A DNA stretch of 64,000 bases from an uncultured Ruminococcus sp. (lineage in GTDB: Bacteria; Bacillota; Clostridia; Oscillospirales; Ruminococcaceae). A program made the position numbers and the translations under genes. How positions within the stretch are numbered: position 1 is the stretch's first letter; every line of letters begins with the position of its first letter. The notes beneath the pieces were generated by a model. It ran no database searches. It was not told where the DNA came from and was given only the letters and a program-made list of their open reading frames with translations. Positions 1-8,715 of the stretch are shown here, one piece after another. The stretch covers positions 3,755 through 67,754 of the forward strand of contig UQQA01000002.1 of the NCBI GenBank assembly GCA_900543105.1, written 5' to 3'.

Positions 1-1629
1 CACGCCTGCATACTTTTCGATGAGGTATGCGAGTGTACGCTCATAGCAGCCGAGTGATGTTCTGTGGATAATATAAGGTCTGCGCTTCTTGCCGTCAACA
101 TCGGTATATTCCATACCGAACTTTTCTGCGAGGAGCATATCGATCTGGATAGTAACGAGTGTATCCTCCTTGCCGAATACGTTCTTATACTGGATATCGA
201 GCTTCGGACCGTAGAATGCGGCTTCGTCGATGCCGATAGAATATTCAACGCCGAGGTCGTCGAGGATAGTCTTCATTGCGGACTGAGCGTGTTCCCACTG
301 CTCTGCCGTACCCTCGTACTTATTCTTCGGGTTTGCGGGATCCCACTGGGAGAATCTGAATGTGCAGTCCTCGAGAAGTCCTACTGTATCGAGCATATAC
401 TTTGCAAGCTCAAGGCAGCCTCTGAACTCGTCTTCGAGCTGTTCGGGGCGGAGAATATAGTGACCCTCGGAAATTGTGAACTGACGGACACGGATAAGTC
501 CGTGCATTTCGCCGCTGTCCTCATTTCTGAAAAGTGTGGAGGTTTCGGTAAGACGCATCGGGAGGTCACGGTACGATCTTGCACGGTTGAGGAATACCTG
601 ATACTGGAACGGGCAAGTCATCGGACGGAGTGCGAAGCATTCCTTTTCCTCATCGTATGGGTCGCCGAGGATAAACATACCGTCAAGGTAGTGATCCCAG
701 TGTCCTGAAATTTTGTAGAGGTCACGCTTTGCCATAAGCGGAGTTTTTGTGAGCAGACAGCCCTTTGAAGCTTCGACATCTTCTACCCAGCGCTGGAGTA
801 TCTGGATTACCTTTGCACCCTTTGGAAGAAGAATGGGAAGTCCCTGACCGATGCAGTCAACCGTTGAAAAATATTCAAGTTCACGGCCGAGCTTGTTGTG
901 GTCACGCTTCTGAGCTTCTTCTCTTGCTGCGAGGTATGCTTCGAGTTCGCTTGCCTTGGGGAATGCTGTACCGTAAACACGGCAGAGCTGCTTGCCCTTT
1001 GAATCGCCTCTCCAGTAAGCACCTGTACAGGAAAGAAGCTTTACAGCTTTTACGGGAGCGGTCGAAGCAAGGTGTGGACCTGCGCAGAGGTCGATGAAGT
1101 CGCCCTGCTTATAGAATGAGATAGGTTCGCCCTTGCCTGCGTGTTCCTGACAGAGTTCGACTTTATAAGGTTCGCCCATTTCTTCAAGCTTTTTAATAGC
1201 TTCTTCTGGGGAAAGCTCGAACTTTTCAAGCTCGATGCCCTCCTTGGCGATCTTCTTCATCTCGGCTTCGATCTTTGCGAGGTCATCGGGTGTGAACGCC
1301 TTAGGCGCATCGAAATCGTAGTAGAATCCGTCCTGAATTGCAGGGCCGATAGCAAGCTTTACCTCCGGGTAAAGGCGCTTTACAGCCTGAGCAAGGATAT
1401 GTGATGCAGTGTGGTTGAAAGTCTTTTTGCCGTCCTCGGAATCGAATGTGAGAACTTCAAATTCGCAGTCTTCTTCAATAGGTGTGCGGATATCGCATAC
1501 CTTTCCGCCGAGCTTTACAGCGCACGCAGCCTTATAAAGACCCATTCCGATGCCCTTGATAACTTCTGCTGCGGCTGTGCCCTTTTCACATTCCTTAACG
1601 CTTCCGTCTTTAAGTGTGAGCTTTACCAT
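1..1629 (-). CDS. thrS: Threonyl-tRNA synthetase (3' end cut by window edge)
   Basis: Charges tRNA-Thr with threonine in the cytoplasm. The frame is open from the ATG at 1629 to the window edge (543 codons); the family is about 640 residues, so the C-terminal anticodon-binding domain lies outside. Seen: N-terminal TGS-like domain (residues 1-60), the editing-domain motif HTASH at 73-77, and class II core elements including RPMTCPFQ and FRNEDSGEMHGLIRVRQF (motif 2 region). The Cys of MTCPF is the usual zinc ligand. The start is fixed by the conserved MVKLTLKDGS opening. A T-box leader and promoter lie directly upstream, so transcription should respond to uncharged tRNA-Thr. Confidence 0.97.
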   Translation of the reverse strand, partial: MVKLTLKDGSVKECEKGTAAAEVIKGIGMGLYKAACAVKLGGKVCDIRTPIEEDCEFEVLTFDSEDGKKTFNHTASHILAQAVKRLYPEVKLAIGPAIQDGFYYDFDAPKAFTPDDLAKIEAEMKKIAKEGIELEKFELSPEEAIKKLEEMGEPYKVELCQEHAGKGEPISFYKQGDFIDLCAGPHLASTAPVKAVKLLSCTGAYWRGDSKGKQLCRVYGTAFPKASELEAYLAAREEAQKRDHNKLGRELEYFSTVDCIGQGLPILLPKGAKVIQILQRWVEDVEASKGCLLTKTPLMAKRDLYKISGHWDHYLDGMFILGDPYDEEKECFALRPMTCPFQYQVFLNRARSYRDLPMRLTETSTLFRNEDSGEMHGLIRVRQFTISEGHYILRPEQLEDEFRGCLELAKYMLDTVGLLEDCTFRFSQWDPANPKNKYEGTAEQWEHAQSAMKTILDDLGVEYSIGIDEAAFYGPKLDIQYKNVFGKEDTLVTIQIDMLLAEKFGMEYTDVDGKKRRPYIIHRTSLGCYERTLAYLIEKYAGV

Positions 1630-1691
1630 TTTCGTTTACCTCCACATATATTATAGTAATTTTAACATAAAATTCGTTTTTTATCCTTTTT

Positions 1692-1945
1692 AAGAAAACA
1701 AAAACGCCCTTAATGCTCTTTTACAAGCACTAAGGACGATAAAAACCGTGTTTCCACCTTAATTTATGCGTTTTTTCCTGAAAAACACACCTCATTAATG
1801 CCTTTAACGCAGGCTGACGGCGCAGATTGAGCGCACTCAAAAGGCGGTGTGCAAAGCTCCCGAACCTGCCGCAGTTTTCAGCCGATGACTGCCGCTCTCT
1901 GAAAGTCCTCAACGGAGGGTTGCCTTCCTTTATCAACGTTTTTAT
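1692..1945 (-). promoter_or_regulatory. T-box riboswitch leader of thrS
   Basis: On the minus strand the leader carries the T-box sequence AAGGTGGAAACACGG (about 1745-1761). It is followed by an intrinsic terminator whose arms CGTCCTTA and TAAGGGCG flank a GTGCTTG-type loop (1695-1738), ending in GTTTTTGTTTT. An AGAGAG-like stem I element lies near 1897-1902. A plausible threonine specifier ACC is at 1846-1848 (minus), but I assign it by eye only. Known family behaviour: uncharged tRNA binding the leader stabilises the antiterminator and permits thrS transcription. Bounds are approximate. Confidence 0.9.
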
Positions 1946-1959
1946 GTTATTATGTGTTT

Positions 1960-1988
1960 ATGTTATCACACTTCTCGGAATTTGTCAA
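1960..1988 (-). promoter_or_regulatory. Promoter of thrS T-box transcript
   Basis: Minus strand TTGACA (1983-1988), 17-nt spacer, TAACAT (1960-1965). Transcription would start near 1953, just before the T-box stem I. Confidence 0.8.
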
Positions 1989-2052
1989 CCGTCTTTTTTC
2001 ACAGTTAAGAGGCTTTTTTCTTATTAAAAAGTGTGAAAATGTTAAAATAACC

Positions 2053-2081
2053 TTGACATTATTAATGATTTATATTACAAT
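2053..2081 (+). promoter_or_regulatory. Sigma-A promoter upstream of an apparently non-coding stretch
   Basis: TTGACA (2053-2058), 17-nt spacer, TACAAT (2076-2081). The next convincing gene (rny) begins 525 bp further on, so this promoter probably drives a non-coding RNA or a long rny leader. Confidence 0.7.
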
Positions 2082-2087
2082 AATAAA

Positions 2088-2247
2088 GTAAATGCAATAT
2101 GAGGTAATTCTGCCTGCCGATAAAAAGGCTCGCAGGTTTGTCACTAAGGCGGCTGCCGTATGCGGTTCATACGCTGTTCTGCTCGTTTATGCGGGACGGT
2201 CTTTTGACGGCGAACGGTGTCGGCTTGATAAATTGCAGTTCATTTTT
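2088..2247 (+). ncRNA. Candidate structured RNA (6S-like size, identity unknown)
   Basis: About 160 nt starting just after the promoter at 2053-2081. The two ends can pair: TGCAAT (2093-2098) with ATTGCA (2232-2237), then GCCGA (2116-2120) with TCGGC (2220-2224), enclosing unpaired bulges. A local hairpin CGTATG (2157-2162)/CATACG (2168-2173) sits in the middle. The 3' end runs into TTTTT. A 91-codon ATG frame starting at 2092 begins reasonably but has no ribosome site and soon loses protein-like character. A long rod with an internal bubble and this size recall 6S RNA; I could not match conserved 6S sequence. Confidence 0.35.
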
Positions 2248-2606
2248 CACTCGCTCTGTCGTTTTGAACAGAGGTTTCATATATTCATTATCATTATCAA
2301 ACCCGTTTTATGGGTTCAGTTATTCTTTACAGATTGTATTTTTCGGATAAAATTATACGTTATGTAGTGAAAATTGTCAATTGAGGATAATATTCGGGGT
2401 AACGATGATATATCTTTCTGCCGCTTTAACATTTTACTCGGCTGATATCTTTTTATAGCAATATCAGCTTAAACGTTTAAAGCATTGTAAAAGGCAGGGG
2501 TATTTTCGTTTTTAACCGTTTTCGCAGAGAACTTCTGACTGCGGAATGTGAAATCCTCTTGTTCAGGCCCTCCGAGCGATAATATAATTTTGGGGAGGTC
2601 AAGGAC
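2248..2606 (+). other. Gene-free region before rny
   Basis: No convincing gene. It contains a small hairpin ACCC/GGGT near 2300-2315 and an 8-bp perfect hairpin GCTGATAT (2441-2448)/ATATCAGC (2461-2468). A weak -10-like TAATAT lies at 2579-2584, too close to the start to be convincing. The last bases hold the rny ribosome site GGGGAGG. The region may be the untranslated leader of rny. Confidence 0.5.
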
Positions 2607-4169
2607 TTGAACACAGCAGCTATCATTGCGGCTGTCATTGCGCTTATTGCAGGCTTCGCAGTCGGTGGAGCGATATTCTTCGCCGCAGGTATCAACCACC
2701 GCAAAAAGCAGGCTGAAGCAGCGATAGGTTCGGCGGAAAAGGAAGCCGAAAGACTTGTCGAAGCAGCAAAGACAGAAGCAGAAAATCAAAAAAAGATCGC
2801 ACTTCTCGATGCAAAGGAGGAGATCCAGAAGAGCCGTTCCGAGCTTGATAAGGAACTCAAAGAGCGCCGCGGAGAAATTTCCCGCCAGGAACGCAGGATC
2901 CAGCAAAAGGAAGATAATCTCGACAAAAAGAACGACAGCCTTGATAAAAAGGACGAAATACTCCAGAAAAAGATCAAGCAGGCTGACGAAAAGCTTGAAG
3001 AAGCCGACAATATCAAAAAGCAGCAGATGGAGACCCTCGAAAAGATCTCACAGTTCACTATGGATCAGGCAAAGGAACACCTGCTTTCAATGCTCGAAAA
3101 TGAGCTTGTACATGAAAAGGCTCTCAAGATACAGTCTTATGAGCAGCAGCTCAGGGACGAATGTGAGGAAAAGGCAAGAAATCTTATTTCCCTTGCAATT
3201 TCAAAATGCTCAGCAGATCAGGTATCCGAATCCGCAGTTTCCGTTGTTCCTCTGCCGAATGACGAAATGAAGGGCAGGATCATCGGACGTGAGGGCAGAA
3301 ACATAAAGGCACTCGAAACGCTCACGGGTGTTGATCTTATCATCGACGATACACCCGAAGCTATCACGCTTTCCTGCTTCGATCAGGCTCGCCGTGAGGT
3401 TGCCCGTATCGCACTTGAAAAGCTTATCGCAGACGGCAGAATCCACCCGTCCCGTATCGAAGAAATGGTCGACAAGGCTCGCCGTGAAGTCGAGCATATT
3501 ATGAAGCAGGAGGGCGACAGAGCCGTTCTCGAAACCAATGTACACGGTCTTAACCACGAGCTTGTACGCCTTCTCGGAAGGCTTCACTACAGAACCTCCT
3601 ACCGTCAGAACGTACTCAACCATTCTATCGAGGTCGCACATCTTGCAGGAATTATGGCTTCCGAGCTTGGCGTTGATGCAAACCTCGCACGAAGAGCAGG
3701 ACTTCTCCACGATATCGGTAAGGCTCTCAGCTACGAGATCGAGGGTTCACACGTTCAGATCGGCGTTGATGTCTGCCGCAAGTACAAGGAAAGCCCCGAG
3801 GTCATTCACGCAGTCGAGGCTCACCACGGCGATGTTGAGATACACTCCGTTGTCGCCGCTCTCGTTCAGGCTGCCGATGCTATTTCAGCGGCAAGACCGG
3901 GCGCAAGAAGCGAGAACTACGAGAACTACATCAAGCGTCTTGAAAAGCTCGAAGAGATCTGCTGCTCCTATGAGGGCGTTGAAAAATCCTTCGCTATCCA
4001 GGCAGGCCGTGAAGTCCGCATCATGGTTTATCCCGATAAGATCAACGACGAAAAGATGGTCATTGTTGCAAGAGATATTGCCAAGCGTATCGAGGACGAA
4101 ATGGACTACCCCGGACAGATCAAAGTTAATATCATTCGTGAAAGCCGCGTAGTCGAATACGCCAAGTAA
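2607..4169 (+). CDS. rny: Ribonuclease Y
   Basis: Membrane-anchored endoribonuclease that begins turnover of many mRNAs in Firmicutes. The 520-residue protein has the full family layout: one N-terminal membrane helix (about residues 4-25), a long charged coiled coil (about 30-165), a KH RNA-binding domain (about 207-270, with [10 protein letters not shown]) and an HD phosphohydrolase domain with LLHDIGKA near residue 368 and HHGD downstream. The start is a TTG, chosen because GGGGAGG lies 8-10 nt upstream and no ATG gives the membrane helix. An intrinsic terminator follows at 4215-4247. Confidence 0.96.
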   Translation: MNTAAIIAAVIALIAGFAVGGAIFFAAGINHRKKQAEAAIGSAEKEAERLVEAAKTEAENQKKIALLDAKEEIQKSRSELDKELKERRGEISRQERRIQQKEDNLDKKNDSLDKKDEILQKKIKQADEKLEEADNIKKQQMETLEKISQFTMDQAKEHLLSMLENELVHEKALKIQSYEQQLRDECEEKARNLISLAISKCSADQVSESAVSVVPLPNDEMKGRIIGREGRNIKALETLTGVDLIIDDTPEAITLSCFDQARREVARIALEKLIADGRIHPSRIEEMVDKARREVEHIMKQEGDRAVLETNVHGLNHELVRLLGRLHYRTSYRQNVLNHSIEVAHLAGIMASELGVDANLARRAGLLHDIGKALSYEIEGSHVQIGVDVCRKYKESPEVIHAVEAHHGDVEIHSVVAALVQAADAISAARPGARSENYENYIKRLEKLEEICCSYEGVEKSFAIQAGREVRIMVYPDKINDEKMVIVARDIAKRIEDEMDYPGQIKVNIIRESRVVEYAK

Positions 4170-4214
4170 TATACATTGTGTATATTACAGTTTGTAAACA
4201 CGAAAGCAATAATT

Positions 4215-4247
4215 ATCCCTGCGGCGCAAATCGCAGGGATATTTTTC
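4215..4247 (+). terminator. Intrinsic terminator after rny
   Basis: Perfect 9-bp stem ATCCCTGCG (4215-4223)/CGCAGGGAT (4232-4240) followed by ATTTTTCT. It separates rny from the membrane gene at 4265 and supports the later start chosen for that gene. Confidence 0.85.
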
Positions 4248-4264
4248 TGAATGGAGTTTTATTT

Positions 4265-5707
4265 ATGGATACACCGAATCAGACGAAAAAACAGCCGAAA
4301 ACCATATTCGGTACAACAAGCAGATCAAACTTTATCCTAAATATGAAGCAGGAAACGCTCCAGAACTGGATAGCGGCTCTGCTCGCAGCCTGCGTCATCG
4401 TGCCGCAGATAACGGGATTCCTCGTTTACGGCGTGAATGCTTCTCCTGCATTTATGAGCGCGGGACTGTACTTCACGGGGTTTTCCTGCATACTTTTTTT
4501 CCTTATCGCAATGATAAAGGGCAGCCTTTCGTTCAAAAAAGACAAGATACTCTGGCTCATCGGTTTTATGGCGGTCTGGGCATTCGCTTCGTATTACGGT
4601 GTTGTCCTCCGCCCGAATGTTGTCTCCGAGGTCGTTAACACTGCGCTCGCAGGCGAGATAGGACGATACGAGGGTCTGCTTTCACTGCTCGGCTACTTCG
4701 GTATCTTCTGCCTTGCAGCCTGTGTAACACGCACAAAGACGGTTCGCATCATCATGGATACTATCATCGCAGTCGGCGTTGTACAGTCGCTTTTCGCAGT
4801 TTTTCAGCATATCCCGAAGCTTCGCTTTATGCCGAACTTCGCCGATCTTCCTACGGTCGCACTCAAAGATGTAATGCTTTCTCAGGGACTTTCGGAGAAT
4901 CCTATCGTTTTTGGAACGTTCCTCACTATCGTATTCGCCGCAGCTTTAACGGGTGCGGTCTACGAAAAAAACATACTCCGCGCAAGAATTTACGGCGCAG
5001 CTTCAATGCTTTTCTGGCTCGTCGGTTTCTTCACTTCGTCCATAGTTCCGATAATAGGAATGTCGGCGGTGTTTATCATCGTATCGATAATAATTTTCGC
5101 TTCAAAGCCGACTGCGTTTGAAAACGGCATACTTAAAAGCTCCGTTTACAGATACGCTGCCGCCGCTGTCGGAATGGCTGTTATCTTCGCGCTGATATGG
5201 ATATTCCAAGGCATTTATATACGCGACAAGGCTATTGCTTACTATGACGCATTTTTCCGTCTTTTCATAGTGACAAATTATTCTTATGTGAATGAACAGT
5301 CGCTTTACGGCATCGGACTTGAAAAGAGCCTGTATTTTATAAAGGAACACCCGATCTTCGGTATCGGTCCCGATCTTATGGCAAAATACCAGATGGCGAA
5401 CGAAACGCTTTCACTTTGCTCTATCGACCGAAGCTACAACGAGATCGTTTATGTTGCCGCAACGCGCGGAATACCTGCAGCTGCCGCATTCGCCGTTTTC
5501 CTCGCAGCTTCGCTCAAAAGCTCATTCGGCAAGTTCAAGGCTTCGATAAAGGACTGCGAATGGCAGGATACTGCGCTGTTTGTCGCTATCACAGCTTACA
5601 TTATCCAAAGCTTTTTCAGCTTCAGTTCTATCCTTTGCGCACCGATATTTTGGATACTCTGCGGCTTTGCATTCAGAAAAATTACCGATAAAGGAGCAAA
5701 CTCATGA
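4265..5707 (+). CDS. O-antigen ligase/polymerase-like membrane protein
   Basis: Predicted 480-residue polytopic membrane protein with about ten to twelve hydrophobic segments. Near the C-terminal third it has a loop reading EHPIFGIGPDLMAKY and then YNEIVYVAATRGIPAA, which matches the pattern of the O-antigen ligase/Wzy family (a G-hG loop followed by an N-E/H segment before a glycine-rich helix). These enzymes join or polymerise glycans on lipid carriers at the outer face of the membrane; in a Gram-positive cell a surface-glycan role is inferred. The ATG at 4265 has GGAG 8 nt upstream and lies beyond the rny terminator; the frame can be read 29 codons further upstream but through that terminator. 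It overlaps the next gene by 4 nt. Confidence 0.7.
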   Translation: MDTPNQTKKQPKTIFGTTSRSNFILNMKQETLQNWIAALLAACVIVPQITGFLVYGVNASPAFMSAGLYFTGFSCILFFLIAMIKGSLSFKKDKILWLIGFMAVWAFASYYGVVLRPNVVSEVVNTALAGEIGRYEGLLSLLGYFGIFCLAACVTRTKTVRIIMDTIIAVGVVQSLFAVFQHIPKLRFMPNFADLPTVALKDVMLSQGLSENPIVFGTFLTIVFAAALTGAVYEKNILRARIYGAASMLFWLVGFFTSSIVPIIGMSAVFIIVSIIIFASKPTAFENGILKSSVYRYAAAAVGMAVIFALIWIFQGIYIRDKAIAYYDAFFRLFIVTNYSYVNEQSLYGIGLEKSLYFIKEHPIFGIGPDLMAKYQMANETLSLCSIDRSYNEIVYVAATRGIPAAAAFAVFLAASLKSSFGKFKASIKDCEWQDTALFVAITAYIIQSFFSFSSILCAPIFWILCGFAFRKITDKGANS

Positions 5708-5979
5708 GCAGCGGTTTAAAGCGCACTATTGCATTCCTCTTTTTTCTTCTTGCAGGAATTCTTCTCGGAACGATACTCGGAAATATCTGCGAGGGCGTAC
5801 CTTACCTTTCGTGGCTCTCCTACACGCTGTCTGTCGGACTGGACACGAACAGCCCGTTGGTGCTTGACCTCATCGTTTTCAAGCTTGCGTTCGGATTTAC
5901 GCTTTCCGTCAACGCTGCGCAGATAATCTGCGTTATCCTCTCGTTCGTGCTTTACAGCAAGACCTGCAAGGGACTTTAA
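5704..5979 (+). CDS. Small membrane protein, DUF4321-like
   Basis: A 91-residue protein with two strong hydrophobic segments (about residues 7-30 and 58-85) separated by a short loop. The opening, with FFLLAGILLGTILG, and the overall length resemble the DUF4321 family of Clostridia. No biochemical role is known to me. Its ATG overlaps the stop of the preceding ligase-like gene (ATGA), so translation is probably coupled. Confidence 0.7.
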   Translation: MSSGLKRTIAFLFFLLAGILLGTILGNICEGVPYLSWLSYTLSVGLDTNSPLVLDLIVFKLAFGFTLSVNAAQIICVILSFVLYSKTCKGL

Positions 5980-5982
5980 GCT

Positions 5983-6981
5983 ATGCAGAATGGCGAAAAC
6001 GGATTTTTTTACCCCGATTACTACCCTCGCTTCAAGTGCATTGCCGATAAATGCAGTGATACCTGCTGCCGCGGCTGGGAAATATGTATTGACGAAGATT
6101 CGCTCGAAAGATACCGCTCTGTTGGCGGTGCAATAGGTCAGCGTCTTTCCGAAAGCATCACGATCGACGGTGACGGCGCACATTTTATCCTTGAAGAAGA
6201 CGATCGCTGCCCCTTTCTGAACAGCTCGAACCTCTGCGATCTTTATATTGCTCTCGGCGAAGAATCGCTCTGCGGAATATGCACCGACCACCCACGCTTC
6301 CGAAGCTTCCTTTCGGACAGGACGGAGATCGGCATCGGACTTTGCTGTGAAGCCGCCGCTGAGATGATCCTGACCGAGAAAAAGCCTGTACATATCGTCC
6401 CCGAAGCAGATCTTCCCGATGATGCGCTTGAAAAAGCCGTTTTGCAGATACGTGAAATGCTTTTTAAGCTTTGTGAGCGTGACGAGCCTTTCATTGCACT
6501 GAGAAAATGCTGTGCGCTTGCGATAGATGCTCAGGATATGCTTGCGGAAAGCGATTTTTCGGGAATTTCCGAGTTGTATGTGAATTTTTCGGGATATTCA
6601 TTCGCTGTAGAAGAAATTTCCGACAAAGAAATTATCACCGTGCTCAAAGCAATGGAAAGCATCTCGCCCGAATGGGACGAACTGCTGAAAAAGCTTGACG
6701 GCGGCAAATACAGAAGTGACTTTTCGGCAGAAAACGAAATGCGGAGGCTTGCGGAATACTTCATTTTCCGACATTTTCCCGAATCACTTTCGGACGGAGA
6801 TATCGTTTCAAAGGCTTACTTTGCATACTTTGCGGTTTCGGCTGTGAAGATGTTCTGGGGCGCTTATCTTTATGAGAGCAGCGCTCTGACGCTTCGTGAC
6901 AGGATAAACGGCGCAAAGCTTTTCTCCAAAGGTGTTGAATACTCGGAGATAAATATGCAGAGTGCATATAACTCACTGTAA
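5983..6981 (+). CDS. fliB: Flagellin lysine-N-methylase, FliB family
   Basis: Predicted 332-residue enzyme. The N-terminal region has the FliB/YkgJ-like cysteine clusters: CIADKCSDTCCRGWEIC at about residues 15-32 and CPFL, CDLY and CGICTDHPRF at about 72-105, probably binding an iron-sulfur centre or metal. The PDYYPRFKC opening is typical. FliB enzymes methylate lysines on flagellin. It follows the DUF4321-like gene by 3 nt and converges with the flagellar operon across a shared terminator, which fits a flagellar job. The flagellin gene itself is not in this window. Confidence 0.85.
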   Translation: MQNGENGFFYPDYYPRFKCIADKCSDTCCRGWEICIDEDSLERYRSVGGAIGQRLSESITIDGDGAHFILEEDDRCPFLNSSNLCDLYIALGEESLCGICTDHPRFRSFLSDRTEIGIGLCCEAAAEMILTEKKPVHIVPEADLPDDALEKAVLQIREMLFKLCERDEPFIALRKCCALAIDAQDMLAESDFSGISELYVNFSGYSFAVEEISDKEIITVLKAMESISPEWDELLKKLDGGKYRSDFSAENEMRRLAEYFIFRHFPESLSDGDIVSKAYFAYFAVSAVKMFWGAYLYESSALTLRDRINGAKLFSKGVEYSEINMQSAYNSL

Positions 6982-6991
6982 AATATAATAT

Positions 6992-7038
6992 AAAAAATAC
7001 CGCTTGTTTACATTTACAATAAACAAGCGGTATTTTCT
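6992..7038. terminator. Bidirectional terminator between fliB and the flagellar operon end
   Basis: Perfect 14-bp stem (6997-7010 with 7020-7033) around a 9-nt loop, flanked by A-tract on the left and T-tract on the right. It can stop both the plus-strand fliB transcript and the minus-strand flagellar transcript. Confidence 0.9.
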
Positions 7039-7041
7039 TAT

Positions 7042-7356
7042 TTAGTCTTCCTTAACGGTGACCTTATGGTCTTCCTCATACTTATTTATAAACTTTGTGA
7101 GCAGCAATGCGATAGTTGAGAGAACTGCCGCACCTCTGAAATTGATATGGTTTCTTTTGCTGCTGACATAGACAGCTTTCGGGTTGCCTTTCTTTCCGAG
7201 GACGGTAAGCTCCGCAGGAACGCCGTCATCGACGATTATCTTTGTCTGCTTCGGCATAAAAAGTCTTTCAACGATGCCGTAGACAGCGAGGACTATCGAA
7301 AGCGAAAGGACTGTATCCCTTGTCGATTTTAATAAATTTGTGATCTCATCGTACAT
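7042..7356 (-). CDS. Small membrane-associated protein, unknown
   Basis: 104 residues. One hydrophobic segment near residues 14-33 and another near 74-90, with a basic stretch between (KKGNPKAVYVSSKRNH). I do not recognise the family. It is the last gene of the long minus-strand flagellar train, 17 nt after punA, and ends at the bidirectional terminator. A ribosome site GGAGATG precedes the ATG. Its position says little about function because punA beside it is metabolic. Confidence 0.6.
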   Translation of the reverse strand: MYDEITNLLKSTRDTVLSLSIVLAVYGIVERLFMPKQTKIIVDDGVPAELTVLGKKGNPKAVYVSSKRNHINFRGAAVLSTIALLLTKFINKYEEDHKVTVKED

Positions 7357-7372
7357 TTTAATACATCTCCTA

Positions 7373-8203
7373 TCAAAGTGATGCTGCGATATTTTTTATT
7401 GATTCCGTTACGAGCCGGCGGAAAAGCGGTGCTGCTTTATCGGCGGTCTCCTGAACTTCTGCGTGGGAGAGCGGTTTATCGGTCATTCCGCAGGCAAGGT
7501 TTGAAACGCAGGAGATACCGACTGTTTTCAATCCGCAGTGGTTTGCTGCGATAGCTTCGCAGGCGGTGGACATTCCGACTGCGTCTGCGCCGAGCGTTCT
7601 CACCATTCGTATCTCCGCAGGTGATTCATAGTTAGGACCTGTGAGCTGGATATAAACGCCCTCTTGGAGCTTTATTCCGAGCGAAGCGGCTGTTTCTCTT
7701 ACTGTTTTGCGAAGTTCGCGGTCGTAGATATTGCTCATATCGGGGAATCTCGGGCCGAGTTCATCGAGGTTTTCGCCGATGAGCGGTGACGGAGCCATAC
7801 ATATCTGGTCGGAGATGAGCATAAAGTCGCCTGCGCTGTAGTCAAAGTTCACGCCGCCCGAAGCGTTCGTGAGGAACAGCACCTTTGCGCCCATAAGCTT
7901 CATAAGGCGAACGGGAAGAACGACATCTTCCATTGAATAGCCCTCGTAATAGTGAACTCTGCCCTGCATTACGACAACCTTTACATCGCCGACATAACCA
8001 AAGACGAATCTTCCCTTATGTCCTGCGACAGTCGAAACAGGGAAGCCCTCGATATCCTTATATTCAAGAACGGCTTCCTGCTTTATCGTATCGGCATAGT
8101 CGCCAAGACCCGAGCCGAGTATCAGCGCTATATCGGGCACGAAGCTTATCTTTGATTTAAAACATTCATAACACTTCTGAAGTCTTTCATAAGCTTTGCT
8201 CAT
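7373..8203 (-). CDS. punA: Purine-nucleoside phosphorylase (trimeric type)
   Basis: Cleaves inosine and guanosine with phosphate to free base and ribose-1-phosphate in purine salvage. The 276-residue protein has the trimeric PNP hallmarks: LILGSGLGDYAD near residue 27, GHKGRF, the VMQGRVHYYEG phosphate/ribose region, TNASGGVN and the base-site segment AVGMSTACEAIAA. It sits 16 nt after cheD at the distal end of the flagellar operon, an unusual partner. Co-transcription with motility genes is inferred from spacing; I see no separate promoter. Confidence 0.93.
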   Translation of the reverse strand: MSKAYERLQKCYECFKSKISFVPDIALILGSGLGDYADTIKQEAVLEYKDIEGFPVSTVAGHKGRFVFGYVGDVKVVVMQGRVHYYEGYSMEDVVLPVRLMKLMGAKVLFLTNASGGVNFDYSAGDFMLISDQICMAPSPLIGENLDELGPRFPDMSNIYDRELRKTVRETAASLGIKLQEGVYIQLTGPNYESPAEIRMVRTLGADAVGMSTACEAIAANHCGLKTVGISCVSNLACGMTDKPLSHAEVQETADKAAPLFRRLVTESIKNIAASL

Positions 8204-8219
8204 TTTGAAGACCCCTCTC

Positions 8220-8714
8220 TTATACCATTTTGGTTTCTCTTGTTGCGGCTCTGACTTCCATTATTCCCGTATCGGCGTGAAAAAATACCGTTCTGCCGTA
8301 GTTAAGACCCGTTTCTTCTGCGATTATTTTTATGCGGTATGCGGCAAGCATTTTCTTTACGGCTTCGACATTGCGTTCGCCGATATTGAAAACGGCTGAA
8401 TTGGACGAGAACATCTGCGCGCCGCCTGCGATCTTGGCGGTGAGATTTTTCGTGGAAGCGCCTGCGAACGACATTTCCTGAATTAGTTCGGTTATGCCCG
8501 TATCGGCGTAGCGGCGGCGGTTTTCGGGTGTCGCCTTGCTCGTTACGGCTGCGTCCTTACTGAGTGGAAGCATTATATGGGCAAGACCTGCGATCTTCTT
8601 CTCCGCGTCATAAAGGCATATTCCGACGCACGAGCCAAGCGCATAAGTAACGAGAACATCGTCCCCTTTGCCGACTTTGAGATCGGCGATGCCAACTGTT
8701 ATTGTTGTTCCCAT
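8220..8714 (-). CDS. cheD: Chemoreceptor glutamine deamidase CheD
   Basis: Deamidates selected glutamines of chemoreceptors and, in Firmicutes, partners with CheC to adapt signalling. The 164-residue protein carries the catalytic Thr23, Cys29 (in YALGSCVGI) and His46 (in GLAHIMLP). It begins 2 nt after the cheC stop, so the two are translationally coupled, consistent with the known CheC-CheD complex. Confidence 0.95.
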   Translation of the reverse strand: MGTTITVGIADLKVGKGDDVLVTYALGSCVGICLYDAEKKIAGLAHIMLPLSKDAAVTSKATPENRRRYADTGITELIQEMSFAGASTKNLTAKIAGGAQMFSSNSAVFNIGERNVEAVKKMLAAYRIKIIAEETGLNYGRTVFFHADTGIMEVRAATRETKMV

Positions 8715-8715
8715 A

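Noticed and set aside
2092..2367. 91-codon frame beginning MQYEVILPADKK before rny
   Set aside because: No ribosome site, protein character lost after about 35 codons; the RNA structure is a better explanation, though not certain.
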